Positions 23,438 through 34,914 of a stretch of 64,000 nt of DNA are shown here, piece after piece. The stretch's first letter is position 1; every line of letters begins with the position of its first letter. Source of the DNA: Boletus sp. NGJ (Eukaryota; Basidiomycota; Agaricomycetes; Boletales; Boletaceae). Below the pieces are notes generated by a model. That model saw nothing but the letters and a program-made list of their open reading frames with translations. It had not been told where the DNA came from and searched no databases. The stretch lies in assembly GCA_019096195.1 (NCBI GenBank), contig JAGTXK010000121.1, positions 1-64,000 on the forward strand. The letters are read 5' to 3'. The translations under genes and the position numbers were made by a program.

Positions 23438-26250
23438 ATGTCCGACCAGGTTATCTTCAAGAAATCGACGTCGCGTCCAGTCCAGCGCGCGAGGGACCTT
23501 GACCTCGACCTCGACAGCGACGAACCATCCACAGCAAACACACCCATCACCCTCGCGTCAAAGCTCAAGTCGAAGGCAAAGCGGGCACACCCAAAGTCCC
23601 GACTCAGCTTCGGCGCTGATGACGAGGTAAGTGTGTTGCGGCCCAGTCCGCGTCCACCCTGATGCCATCCTACGTTAGGCCTCCGAGGAACCCTCATTTC
23701 AGCTAAAAAAATCTAACCTCAGCCGCAAACTCACTCTCGGCTCACATCCAGCGTACGTGTCGACCGTCCCACTGGGTCTGCGCACTGACCCTTTGTCTCA
23801 AGTTCGCTACCTACCACATTAGACCAGGCCACCATTAGCACTCGTTCCAATGGCGGCCCGGTCTATGATCAGGCTTACCTCTCAGAACTCAAAGCCAGCA
23901 CATTCTCCGCTCGACCGCCGACCAACAATAACATTTGCGATGCGGATGCATTCACGACTGTAGATGAGGGTACATTGCAGTTCCTAGGATCCTCAGGTAG
24001 CGTCTACGTCTCCCGTCGCGGAGTCTCGTGCTGATATTTCCCTAGAGGCTACTGAAACCGTGATCCCTTCTCAATCAAGGATAGTGGCTGCGAAGGAGCG
24101 ACGAGAACGTCTGCGCGTCGGCACTGCGGAACAAGAGTACATCTCTTTATCTGTCACAAAACAAGCCGATATTTCTCATGGCCCTCATCCTGAGAGCCGT
24201 TTAGTGCGAGAAGAGGATGAAGTAGGGGAAGGCGACGATGGTAGGTAAAACTTCCGCTTTATGGCGTCAATCCTGTTCATCTGTATCCTTCAGAGTATGC
24301 GGAATACACTAGCGCACGAGAGAGGATAGCGTTGGGAAAAAAGGCACGCAAAGCTGAGGCCACGAAACGCAGAGACACCATAAAGGAAATGATTTCTGAA
24401 GTGCAAGTACTTTCCTCTTCTCCGTACTTTATTTAACGCCATACATTAGAGTAGATGAAGATGAAGAAACCCTCGAGTGGGAGAGAGCGCAACTGCGGAG
24501 AGGGGGCCATGACCCTGCAATGGCCGCGGAGCCGACCCCGGTCAAACAAATTTACATGGCTGCCCAAAGTATACCTGTCATTTGTTCTATCGTACATCTA
24601 CTTATACTTGCCTAGTCCCTCCTGCAACCGAAATACCTGCCCTTGGGCCAGCCATTGAACGATTCCAGCGATCATTGGCCTTGTTGTCTGATTCCCATGC
24701 TTTGAACACTGGCGCCATCACATCCATCGCAGAACAGCGTACTGAACTCGATACACGAGAGACGGAACTCCGTTTGATGATTGCTGTTGCAGAGTCGAAA
24801 AGAGGCTGGTTCGCAGAATTCAAGGACTGGATCGAGGGTGTAGCCGCTTTTCTCGATGAAAAGGTCGCTTTATCTTTCTCGACTCGCAGTAGTGCTGACT
24901 CGATATTTTCAGTTCCCCAGGCTCGAAAGGCTGGAAGAGGAACATCTTTCAATACTGAGAGAACGTGCCGAGATGATTGTGCGGCGTCGCAGTGCCGACG
25001 ACGAGAACGATCTATCTGCTGTATATGGCCCAGTCCCTAAACCCTCCGCGGAATCAAACGTCGATGAATTGCGTCGCGTTTCACCTACATCAAATTGCGT
25101 CGTACTCAGAAGGGAGCAGCGCGGAGCCAGGGTGGCAAGACGCGTCCGTCGACACGCCGCCAAGATGCCATCGGGCGCTGACGACCGCGAAGAAGGGTAC
25201 TCAACCGACTCATCTCTGACCCAATCCGACGCTCTCGACTATCAGCGGGCACTTGAAAGGGTCATTGCGGACGGTAGGGACATCTTATCGGATGTCCGAT
25301 CTGTCGAATTCAAGGACCCTAACCGTGGTCTTGCGAAATGGTTCGGCGAATGGCGTGAACGTTACGCTGACAGTTATATTGGTGCTTGGGGTGGCCTCGG
25401 ACTAGTGGGAGCTTGGGAGTTCTGGGTGCGACTCGAACTTCTGGGATGGAACCCATTCGAGGTATGTTCGTTCTTGCCCTCTGACACAGTCCTGTCATAT
25501 TGTGACAGTCGCAAAGGAGTCTAGACCAATTCCCTTGGTATTCATCTCTATACCAATATTCTCGGCCTGTGGGTAGGAGTGAAAAGATTGATGAACCGGA
25601 ACTTGGTCCGGACGGCGACATTGTTTCAGCGATGGTTTCCACTGCGGCTGTACCTCGCCTTTGCAAAATGGTCGAGGCAGGGGCGCTTGATCCTTACTCC
25701 GCGAGGGATGTCCGGAGAATGATAGATCTAGCCGAACAAGTAGAAGCTTCTATTGGAACAGACTGCAATAAATTTCAGGTGCTGTATTGTTCGTGGTGTT
25801 GATCACGAACTGGTGGATTTCTAACAATATACGGATCTGCAGATGATTTTGAAATCCGTCCACACCGTTTTTGACAGCGCTACGTCCAACGCGGAAGATT
25901 TACTGTCCCCTTTTGTCAACTTGAATTGTCCCCCCTTTGACCCGGAGGCGGGTCCTGCTCGACAGCGTTTGCTCTCTCGAGCCATAAAACTTTTAGAGAA
26001 CATGCTACGATGGCGCAAGTACGCTGGTGACAAGCACGCCGTTGGCAAACTTTGTACGCGGCTTGTAAACGACTGTATGCTTCCGATTGCAGAAAGTGGT
26101 TGGGAGGTGGGGGGTGAACAAAAAATTCGCCAGGTAATTAATTATGCTTGTTTCTCGCTGAACGTGATCTTATTATATTTGTAGGTGATAGCCATCCTAC
26201 CACGGGAGTTAGGGAGCTCAATAAGAGCAACGTTGACCGCATTCACCTAA
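23438..26250 (+). CDS. GCFC-domain protein (PAXBP1/GCFC2-like, intron-lariat spliceosome factor)
   Basis: Large protein of the GC-rich-sequence DNA-binding-factor family, whose members act in intron turnover with the lariat spliceosome. Opens MSDQVIFKKSTSRPVQRARD, with the conserved SRLSFGADDE and KKSNLSRKLTLGSHP blocks typical of the family N terminus. A central coiled segment (AEYTSARERIALGKKARKAE) and IYMAAQIPPATEIP precede the GCFC domain. The domain carries RGWFAEFKDWIEGVAAFLDE, EGYSTDSSL, FKDPNRGLAKWFGEWRERYA, RLELLGWNPFE and, near the end, AIKLLENMLRWRKY. About nine exons; many edges are clear but I did not fix every one. Terminal exon ends LTAFT at 26250. Confidence 0.88.
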
Positions 26251-27229
26251 ATGTCGTAATTCACCATCTTGCGCAGACTCATCTAAAAGGTTTGAATACG
26301 TTTATTTAACCAGATACAGTGTCGTTTGCGCACGCCGAGCGTTCACTATGCCAAGCACGATGATAATTAGGCTTAGTTGTCACCCACATTATCACCGCTG
26401 GCTGCTCGGGAGATGAATATGAAGCCTCAATGACCGCTCATGCCGGCTTGGGTATTCCGCACGGGTGGTTCGTTCCGCTGTCAGACACCCCAATCAAGAT
26501 TTCATCCTTTCAGTCATGGAAGGCTATGCGACTTACGTCTTGCTACATGGTTATGTTGCTCGAAGCAAGTATTCGGACTCATCAATTAAACCAAACAAGT
26601 GAAGCGAACTATTAACGGTGACCAATGAAGAGAGGTTGCGCTGCTATCTTCTGTTAAATTATTTTCTCTCCGAAAATACTGAGTATACATGATTTGTGGT
26701 CACTGTGACCCCGCCGGCCATCAAGGAAGCCGCCGACCTCTCCGTCGTACGTCACAGGTTGTTTTGGCAACTGCGTCCCACGTTAATGAAATGGTGACAG
26801 AACTCGTCCATGCCATGGCAAGGAAACCGTGACCGGCTTCGATCGTTCCACTTCCTATTCTTGGCCCGTGCTGTCCGCTCACGAGACGCCATCTTGAGCC
26901 TCAACAACCCGCCCAAACTTCGGACAATGTCCCAGCGAACCAGTTCATCTTTTTCTTGTTCGTGGTCCTCGGATTGGCTGAATGAGGATTAGCTTGATGA
27001 GGTCAGTATCGTGGTTGGTCAATCTTGCCGATTACGAAGGTGATCGCTTGGTTCACACCAGCGTTCGCCATGATCAACACACCATGTACTGTGCCATCTT
27101 TTTACTCGTTCAATGACACGAGATTTGTCATCTAAATTAAAAGGAAACTTACCGATTTGTCAACGCGAGGGTAGCATCTGCGGACAGTTCGCGGCTAAGG
27201 GCCTGTCGGTATATCGGGTAGCTTCTGCC
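26251..27229. other. Intergenic region without a supported gene
   Basis: About 1 kb between the GCFC gene and the aquaporin promoter. Only short frames without motifs or convincing splice signals are seen. Confidence 0.6.
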
Positions 27230-27237
27230 TATAAAAG
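27230..27237 (+). promoter_or_regulatory. TATA box of aquaglyceroporin 1
   Basis: TATAAAAG lies 75 nt upstream of ATG 27305 and is followed by a pyrimidine-rich tract (CTCCCTCTTTCACC), a strong fungal core promoter. Confidence 0.6.
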
Positions 27238-27304
27238 ACACTGAAAGAGCTTTATCTCCCGGTGCGCTAGACATCCTCCCTCTTTCACCATTCCTTGTCA
27301 CGAC

Positions 27305-28740
27305 ATGTCCGAGATTGCTGAAAGACGTCTCTCTGAGACATCAAGCACTTATACTCGCCAACACGACCCCAATGCAAAACATTTTCTTGCTTTCGCAGAC
27401 TGTGAACACTGTACGCGGAATCCTAACCGTTGGTCAAGGATCAGGTTGGCCCAGCTCTTGAGATCTCTTGGCTCTGAATCCCCTCATACCTCTCTCTAGG
27501 GAATACATACGAGAGCCGGCCGCTGAATTCCTCGGAACTATGGTCCTTGTCATCTTCGGTTGTGGTGCTAATTGTCAAGTCGTTCTATCATCCAGCCCCG
27601 CCGTCTCCTCTAGTCCCAAAGGGGTCAGTCTCAAGAGCTTTGAGTATACTGCTCAACGTTGACATCCTGATGGTAGGAATTTCTCTCTCTTAACTTGGGC
27701 TGGGCTGTCGGTAGGAGGTTTCACTATTGCGTAGGTAACGCATCTCAGACGTTCGACAGGTCTGTCCTTGGGCGTATGGGTCTGCTGTGGAATCTCTGGC
27801 GGTCACGTAAACCCGGCGGTAACCTGCATTGTACCCACTATTCGGCCATGCACTTATCTCTTAACAGGTCACTCTTGCCATGGCGTCTTTCCGCAACTTC
27901 CCTTGGAAAAAAGTCCCTTCCTACCTCCTAGCCCAGCTCCTTGGAGGTATTTGTGGTGCTGGTATTATTTACGCCAACTACTACCATGCCATCAACCTGT
28001 ACGAAGGCGGGGCAGGCATCCGTACTATCTCTGGCACTGGCGACCTGTTCGCGACGTATGCGGTGTGTTCAAGCAAATCGTCGGTCAACAATCTGGACTG
28101 ACTACAATTGAAGGCGGACTACATGACTTCTGTTTCTTGCTTCTTCTCTGAGGTTATTTCCTACTTTGATCTCTATATATTGCATGAGTTCACACGTCTC
28201 TAGTTTTTGGGGGCCGCTATGTTGATAATTGCGATCTTGTCCGTAACGGATAAGCGGAATGCTCCACCTCCAACGGGTCTCGTCCCTCTGGTAATCTTCC
28301 TCACTCTCCTTGGCATAGGGGTCGCCCTCGGCATGGAGACAGGAGCAGCCATCAATCCTGCCCGTGATCTCGGACCGCGCATTTTGACAGCCATGGTCGG
28401 CTACGGAAAAGCTGGTATGCACCTTACGCGTTATATCAACAGCGTGTCTCATTTCCCCAGTTTTTAACTTTAGGAATCAATACTGGATTTGGTGCCCAAT
28501 ACTCGGCCCGATCTTGGGTATGCAGATGGGAGCTTTGGTCTACGACACCCTCATCTACACTGGTTCTGACAGCCTCGTCAACAAGCCGTACGTATTTAAA
28601 GATCATGTATTGCAATTCCCTCGTCGACAGAGATTGCTTTTTGTTTCAGGGACCTGGAGGCCCAAAGGAGGCACCTCGATGACTGCTGCGCTCCACACAA
28701 GAAAGCCACTGGCGTACGTGCAGGTGTTGGCATAGTTTAG
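27305..28740 (+). CDS. Aquaglyceroporin (MIP family), copy 1
   Basis: Membrane channel for water, glycerol or small solutes. Nine exons (27305-27444, 27500-27623, 27677-27710, 27760-27818, 27868-28062, 28114-28152, 28204-28414, 28461-28587, 28650-28740) encode 339 residues. Both pore motifs are present: GGHVNPAVT in the first half and [10 protein letters not shown] in the second, where Asp after Arg marks the glycerol-conducting branch. Other helices: [59 protein letters not shown] and [20 protein letters not shown]. The tail is hydrophilic with two adjacent Cys. A paralogue with the same exon sizes lies downstream at 31426. Confidence 0.93.
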
Positions 28741-29835
28741 TGACTTATTGTCTTCGCTTTCTCAAATGTTTTTCGACCCTCCTGCCCGGTCATGTCGTGC
28801 TTTATTACTATGATGAAGCTGTAGTATAATATGCTGAAGCCAGTGATTGTGACTGGCACTTCGGACTACAATTGGTGTCCTTTACGTCGAATAGGACTAG
28901 TTGCTTGCATTACCTGGGACGGTCAGCCAGCCTTTCAAGCCATGTCCGAACAACGAAGTTGGTGTCAAGACAGACGCAGGACAGTTGATTGTTCTTCGAC
29001 TTATTGCCGCCGTGTACTACTGTTGTTTGCGAAATTGATGTCCATGCCACCAAGCTGGAGTGTGAAAAATAAAAAATAAAAAAAAGGCTGTCCATCCACC
29101 ACATTCAAAAAAAAATTTCAGTAATGCTTCCTTAAGCTCCCGACAGTGTGTGCGACCAAGACGAAGAGATTTTCAGGCAAATGGGTAGTTTGATCAAGAA
29201 TTGATTGGGGCGACGAATGAGGCGGTGTCCAATGTCCAGTAATTTTGATTCGCTAACAAGCTCAGGAGAGAATGATCAGGAAGATTCCGAGAGTGATGGC
29301 GACGAACACAATGAACCTGACACAGCGGAAATACATCAATGTAGGGAATGAATGCAAACTGGTCGCAAGTGCAACTGAAGTTGGCATACCGGCGATACCG
29401 GCAATATCATCACACCAAGCCTGACACTCAATGAGCCTGTGTGCTGCATCATTTTGTAGGTCAGCTCAAGGGCTTGCATGCTGGTTGTTGTGAAGTGCGG
29501 TTGTTGAGATGGTCGATGATCTCATTGAGGATGGGTGGTCTCGCACATCCTCCATGACTGCGGTATCGACTTGTATTCTGGGACGTCCTCAAGGAACAAC
29601 CTCACTCTTCACCGCGATATTGTTCGTCAAAGATTTCTCGTCGATACTCCGAGTATACACAGTATGTACCTCTGCAACCTCAACCTCAATCTCTGTCCAC
29701 CCGTCGTTCAAGAGCTCCATGGCCCGGTTTTCCATGTCTGTCTATGAACCAGTAGCCCATTGTCATATTGTATTCGTTGATCACCAGTGGAATTAATATT
29801 TAACGCGACCAGTTTGGTGGTGGCGTGGACACCTA
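28741..29835. other. Spacer downstream of aquaporin 1
   Basis: No gene can be supported. Minus-strand fragments such as MENRAMELLNDGWTEIEVEV near 29735 and a hydrophobic run near 29300 do not join into one frame through acceptable splice sites. Confidence 0.5.
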
Positions 29836-30960
29836 TTTTTTTTTTTGGACAAGTGTATCAACTGACAACACACTAAGGCGGGCGCCCAAAGGCGACCGGT
29901 CCGAGGAAAAATGCTTTTATGCACGCCCTATTCACATAGGGGGTGTGGGGCTCCGTGCGCTACTCGATGTCCCTGGTCTAATCAGGGGGCCTAGGTAGCT
30001 TAAAACCTCTGTATTGGTGGTCCAGTCTCGTGGCAGAGACATTGGTTATGATCGGGTCGTGGTATGGAAGACTTTTCATTTTGGTGTATTGTTTTCTGTT
30101 TGCTTTCGTTGGTCTGCGGTCGATATCTAGTCTGGCTTCGATTGCATTTTTGTGGTGATTGCCGCTCGGGAGTATGGTTGGCCACCGATGACATGGTTGC
30201 AACTCAGTGTCCAGGGTGGGTATAGGCTGTTTCAGATAGTAAGATACGTTCCAAGCGGGTTTTACCTCTTTGCTGCGTAGAGCTGGTTCCTTGTTCGTTT
30301 AAGGTGGGGGGTTAGGTTTTCGCATCCGACGATGTGGCCGATGGTGGGTGTGGTCTAGTTTTCGGTGGGCTCCGGCTAGGCTTGTTTCGTGAGTTCCCAT
30401 ATTATGCTCGATTTCGCACTCGGTTAGTATGTGGGCGAGTGATTCTGTGGCGTCTTTGCAGTAGGGGCAGGTTGCTCGCATTTCGTAGTTCGGGATGTTC
30501 TCCGATGCGGTTAGCTTTATGCCGTGAATGTGAAAGTTTGGTGTTACTTCTTTCTGTGCCCCACTGCGCCTTGGTTCGCAAGCTCGTCGGCTCTCTCGTT
30601 TCCTAGGGTCCTTTAATCCATTTGATATTTGTTGGTGCAGGTAGCTGCGGTTTGGAACCAATTGGCATTGCGGACGCCGATCCATTCCATGTGCCAAGCC
30701 GTCGGTTACATGTCTGGAGTCCGTTATGATGGTGATTGTCGGTTTGCTGGAGGGTTCTCCTATTTGGTTTGATTGGTGTTGTCCTGGGACTCTGATGGCT
30801 TGGTTTTTGGTCAAGTTGTCTTGGATATTATTATCTGTTTGGCCTGTAGTGCAGCCAAGTATGCGTGTTTGCATCCTGAACGTCAACATTTGCAGTCTGG
30901 GGTCGGCGTGTGTCGGCTGTGTGGACATCAATTTCGGAATCAAGTTTTGGACAGTCTCGC
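29836..30960 (-). mobile_element. Degraded 5'-truncated LINE (non-LTR retrotransposon) fragment
   Basis: Minus-strand remnant of a LINE ORF2 C terminus. In order are an RNase H-like piece with IITDSRHVTDGLAHGMDR, then GIKLTASENIPNYEMRATCP, which leads into the zinc-binding motif CPYC...H...C (SLAHILTECEI). The end segment has RLDIDRRPTKANRKQYTKMK, matching the tail of basidiomycete Tad/I-type LINEs. The pieces lie in different frames, so it is dead. A run of ten T at 29836-29845 on plus would be the poly-A tail and mark the 3' end. The reverse transcriptase and endonuclease are absent, as expected for 5' truncation. The right edge is approximate and no target-site duplication was confirmed. 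Confidence 0.75.
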
Positions 30961-31379
30961 AAGTTAACTCTCTAACTTCTCGAAGTGGCAGACTCGGATG
31001 GATACCCTAGCTGTAAACTCGAGCTTGGGGCCTAAACTTACGGTGTTCGCCGAAAACCTGATCAAGTTGTTCGCCGGTCAGCGCCTTGGGCAGCTTTCCG
31101 TGCATGTGTCAGTGAGCTTCCGTCAGTACCCGGAGCAACCGCTGACCGTCCTTCAGCTAATGTCGTGTCCAACTGACGGGCATCGTCATGTGTGCAGTCA
31201 TCGCGCCAAATCTTCCGTTTTCAATCCCAGTAAGCTCGATGCTCAAGACTCATGGTCCAGAAGCCTGATCTGAAACGGCTGTGTGGCCTTGACATTCATC
31301 TTGTAGTAGTGATCCTCACGTTTCCGGTTCTGCCGTTGCAGAGTCCGCTGACCACGGAACGACTCGGAACTTGTACTTG
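30961..31379. other. Upstream region of aquaporin 2
   Basis: No gene is seen. It presumably holds the promoter of the second aquaporin, now cut off from copy 1 by the LINE. Confidence 0.5.
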
Positions 31380-31386
31380 TATAAAG
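31380..31386 (+). promoter_or_regulatory. TATA box of aquaglyceroporin 2
   Basis: TATAAAG lies 46 nt upstream of ATG 31426, a similar arrangement to copy 1 but closer to the start. Confidence 0.5.
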
Positions 31387-31425
31387 CGTCTGGACTGCAG
31401 AGGTAGGTGTATCCGCTCTACTACG

Positions 31426-32844
31426 ATGTCCCACGACATCACCGAAAAGTTAGAAGTAGCTCACACAGAGGCCTCAAACCACTTCGAGGACAAGTATCAC
31501 ACCCCTGAGTCCAAGTATCACTATCGCATGCATCCCAACAAGTGGTCACGAATAAGGTGAAGCATTGGGTTTGACTTCCCTTATTCCTTCCCTGATCAGG
31601 CTCTAGGTCTATGTTGCGAGAGCCCTTCGCAGAGTTCCTTGGAACTTTGATCTTGATCTTGTTCGGGACGAGCGTTGATTGTCAAGTTTTCCTTTCGATG
31701 GACCCTAGTGTCGTGTCTACGACCAGAGGGGTGAGTAGTTATTTCGTCGATGGTTAGCCAACACGGAGGTTTGATATCCTTTCCAAGGACTTCCTGTCTC
31801 TCAACTTTGGCTGGGCCGTAGGCCAGTAATCCAACGCGTTCGATGCATCGAACTCACAATTCTCCCTCAGGTGTCGCATTCGGTGTATGGATATCCGCTG
31901 GTATATCGGGGGGGCACGTAAATCCTGCGGTAACAAGTCAACTTGCACGGCGCCGATCGCATTCTGATTCATTGCCAGATCACCGTTGCTTTAGCTGCCT
32001 TTCGAGAATTTCCCTGGAAGAAGGTCCCAATTTACATTCTCGCACAACTTTTGGGAGGTATATGCGGCGCAGCCATCACATACGCGAATTACTTCCATGC
32101 CATCAACGTTGTGGAAGGCGGTCCTGGTATCAGAACCATCACTGGGTCGGGCGACCTATTTGGAGCCTACTCTGTACGAATTACATCATGACGAGTGCTG
32201 AAGATCGAAGACTGACACAACCAATCACAATAGCTTAACATCCTCAGCCCACTATCATGTTTCTTCTCTGAGGTAGGTGTTTCTGCTTTGAAGGTGTCCT
32301 TCGACATTAAAAGTGCAACAAGTTCATGGGGACCGCTGTACTCATGATCGGTGTGCTTGCTTCAACGGATAAAGGGAACGGACCCCCGCCTGCTGGTCTG
32401 CTTCCAGTATCAATATTTATCCTCGTCCTTGGTCTCGGTACCGGGATGGGAATGAACACGAGCTACGCGTTGAACCCCGCACGCGACCTAGGTCCACGCA
32501 TCCTCACAGCTATAGTGGGTTACGGACGTGCAGGTAAGCACCGCCAAACCGAGCGTTGTACTGGGTGGACAATTCTCGCTGAAACTCGCTTTCAGTTTTT
32601 GATTATCGGAACCAGTACTGGCTATGGTGCCCCCTCCTAGGCCCTTTGTGTGGTGCGCTGTTTGGTGCCTTGATATACGACCTCTTGATCTATACGGGTG
32701 GCGATAGTATCGTCAATAAACTGTAGGTGGTAACATTTCCCTGACTCGATTTGAACGAGTGCTGATCACGACGTATGTAGAGATGTACAAACTATTAACG
32801 AGGAAAACATGCCGACGATACAGATCACGCGTGACTTCGCGTGA
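31426..32844 (+). CDS. Aquaglyceroporin (MIP family), copy 2
   Basis: Tandem paralogue of the gene at 27305. Nine exons (31426-31556, 31607-31730, 31788-31821, 31871-31929, 31979-32173, 32234-32272, 32323-32533, 32596-32722, 32781-32844) give 327 residues. Exons 2 to 8 have the same lengths as in copy 1 (124, 34, 59, 195, 39, 211, 127 nt). Pore motifs: GGHVNPA, with the Val-Thr after it changed to Ile-Thr by the exon junction, and [10 protein letters not shown]. The N and C tails differ completely from copy 1. The third intron starts GCCAGT (31822) where copy 1 has GTAGGA. No frame defect is seen if that donor is used. Confidence 0.9.
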
Positions 32845-33074
32845 TGTAATATCTGAGCTGGTGCCTATATGACTGGTTATGAATACATGTACTTATCCTT
32901 GAAGGTCGTGGCTTTGAATAGCGCAATAATTTATACGTCAGCGGAAGTTTCCAGTGGGAAGTGTATTCGTGAGCCACATGTTCTACAAGAAAAAAGATTG
33001 TATACTGCGAAGTCCCGGGAGCCAAAATACATGGCAGCAATTAATCAGGACCACCTGACCGGCAGATGGTACCT

Positions 33075-34814
33075 CTACCACTGTCGCGCTAACCGGCCGG
33101 CCGCCCAAACAAAAGCGCAGCCACATATCGGTATTAGAATGATCCAAATGACAAAGTCCCACAACAAACGCTTGCCAATTCGACTACGCTGGAGGAGTCG
33201 TTCCTTGCGTTGAAGAAGCGGATCGCGAGATGGAGATGGCGAAAGTTCAGAATTAGACAGGCGTGGAGTGCTCGGAGCCGACGATGGTGCCTGGGGCACG
33301 ACGATCGAGAGAGGGCGACGGAAGTAATGGATAGTGATGTGTGCCAAGGCTAAAGAACCCAAAACCACGGATTTGGTTCACTGTCGTGATAAGCAAAGGG
33401 AAAGAACATACCTGGCAGCAGGAACGTCCCGAAAACAGCTAAAAGGAGTGTGGTGTCGTCGAGAACACTTGCAATGGTTGGTGGGACTAGGCTGAGTGCG
33501 AGAATAACGACAGTGATGACAGATAACGCCGCATTGGTACGAGTGAACTGGTGGACCGCTCCATGTAACGGGAGTGAAATTATTGATACGACGACGGATG
33601 GGGTGGACAGTACAAGAGTGACGATGCGTAAGCCGAGTATGAGGTCGTCCGACACAGCCGTAGAAGCCTTCCGTGAAAAGTCAGCCCACGCTTGCTCGTC
33701 TATCGGTTCCACTTACCGGGGTGCGAGGTGACGCAGCAATGATCACGAGAGGAAGCATGAGCAGTACCGCTAGCATGGTTGAGAACGTATTCAATAGCTG
33801 AAATGATTTCGCTCTTGCATTCTTGGACACAGGAGGAACTGACGGAGTCCCCGCTATCAAGGAGGCAGACAAGGGGACCGTCATGGCAGTGGTACATGCG
33901 AAGGTAAAACTACCTGTCGAACAACGACGAATGAGAGGACGCGCATAGAAATCGGCATGGAGTACGAACTAATTTCACTCCACAACAACCCTCGCTGCAA
34001 CGAGCTCAGGCTTGGTAGCGAAAGCTCGTTCGCGCCATAAGAACGAGACACCGCGACTAACCACGCCAGATACGAAGCTACGGAGAGACCAGTTGTGTAC
34101 ACGATGGACTTGGAGGCCAGAGACTTGGGAAGAGAGAGTATAAATACCAGAATAGACAGCAGTATTGAAATGTTGAGGCGAGAGTGGAATAGAATTGATT
34201 CTGAGACTTTGAGGAGGAGCGCAGAGTCTACGGAATCTATTCACAAGCAGAATCAGAAAAGACAGCCCATAATTTCATAGCACGAACCGACCCCGCAAAT
34301 ACATCGCAGCCAATAAAAGCCTGAATAAACCGCTGATGGTAGTCAAAGTGTAGCGCGCCAAGCGATACTTGTGGACCCTACGTTGACGCGGTGCAAACGT
34401 ATGAATGAGTACGTCTTCCGTGGATGATTTGCGCAGATAACGACCTAGAAGAAACCAGATTTGACGACAGAAGGCGGAGAGGGATGCAGCGATAATAAGC
34501 CCAGTGAGGCCGTATGTGAGTGAAGCACCCCCAATATCGGAAGCATATATGGCGCCAAGCCTGAGATAAGGGGACAAGAGATATAAAAAGACGGTAGAAG
34601 GAGAAAGTGGTGGGATGGGTAGTTGGTCGATTCCTGGTTGCGGATGATTGTCTCCATTCTCGTCTTCCTCGTCAGTAGTGTATTCTTCGAGTGGGTCGCG
34701 GATATCGGTGTCGGGGAGAAGTATGAGACGTGAAGTTGAGTCTGTGCCAGACAAACCTGGAACCAAGGTAGGAGAATTGGGCAGGGAGTCAACGCTGGAC
34801 CGGGCAGACGACAT
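33075..34814 (-). CDS. Polytopic membrane protein, possibly an AAAP-type transporter
   Basis: Minus-strand gene with several exons; the first two joins are 34814-34292 and from 34236. The N terminus is Ser/Asp-rich and likely cytosolic. Hydrophobic segments follow: STVFLYLLSPYLRLGAIYAS, LTYGLTGLIIAASLSAFC, ISILLSILVFILSLPKSLAS, VASYLAWLVAVSRS, TMLAVLLMLPLVIIAASP, DDLILGLRIVTLVLSTPSVV, ALSVITVVILALSLVPPTIA and LLLAVFGTFLLPG. The C-terminal end is LLWDFVIWIILIPICGCAFV. The late helices recall amino-acid/auxin permeases, but I could not confirm the family signature. One internal junction (near 33840-33930) stayed unresolved. ATG 34814 (MSSARSSVDSLPNSP) is the first Met in frame. Confidence 0.6.
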
Positions 34815-34914
34815 TTGGGGAGGTCGAGGGTAGGACACAACCTTGAGCTCACTGCCAGCCCGCGCCTGGAGTCCTGTGCACTACCCGTGTGACTTTTCAT
34901 CTTAACCCACTACC

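Noticed and set aside
26430-26992. Short frames in the 1-kb gap before the first aquaporin
   Set aside because: No splice pattern or conserved motif; typical of chance frames.
29250-29560. Minus-strand small protein with a hydrophobic C-terminal run (FIVFVAITLGIFLIILS)
   Set aside because: The hydrophobic exon and the upstream DDIAGIAG segment cannot be joined in frame with any acceptable splice sites.
29600-29760. Minus-strand fragment MENRAMELLNDGWTEIEVEV with a plausible donor
   Set aside because: Splicing on leads to a stop after about 50 residues and no family is recognised; left as unsupported.
27305-32844. Reading the two aquaporins as one gene with an inserted LINE
   Set aside because: Each copy has its own TATA box, start, nine exons and stop.
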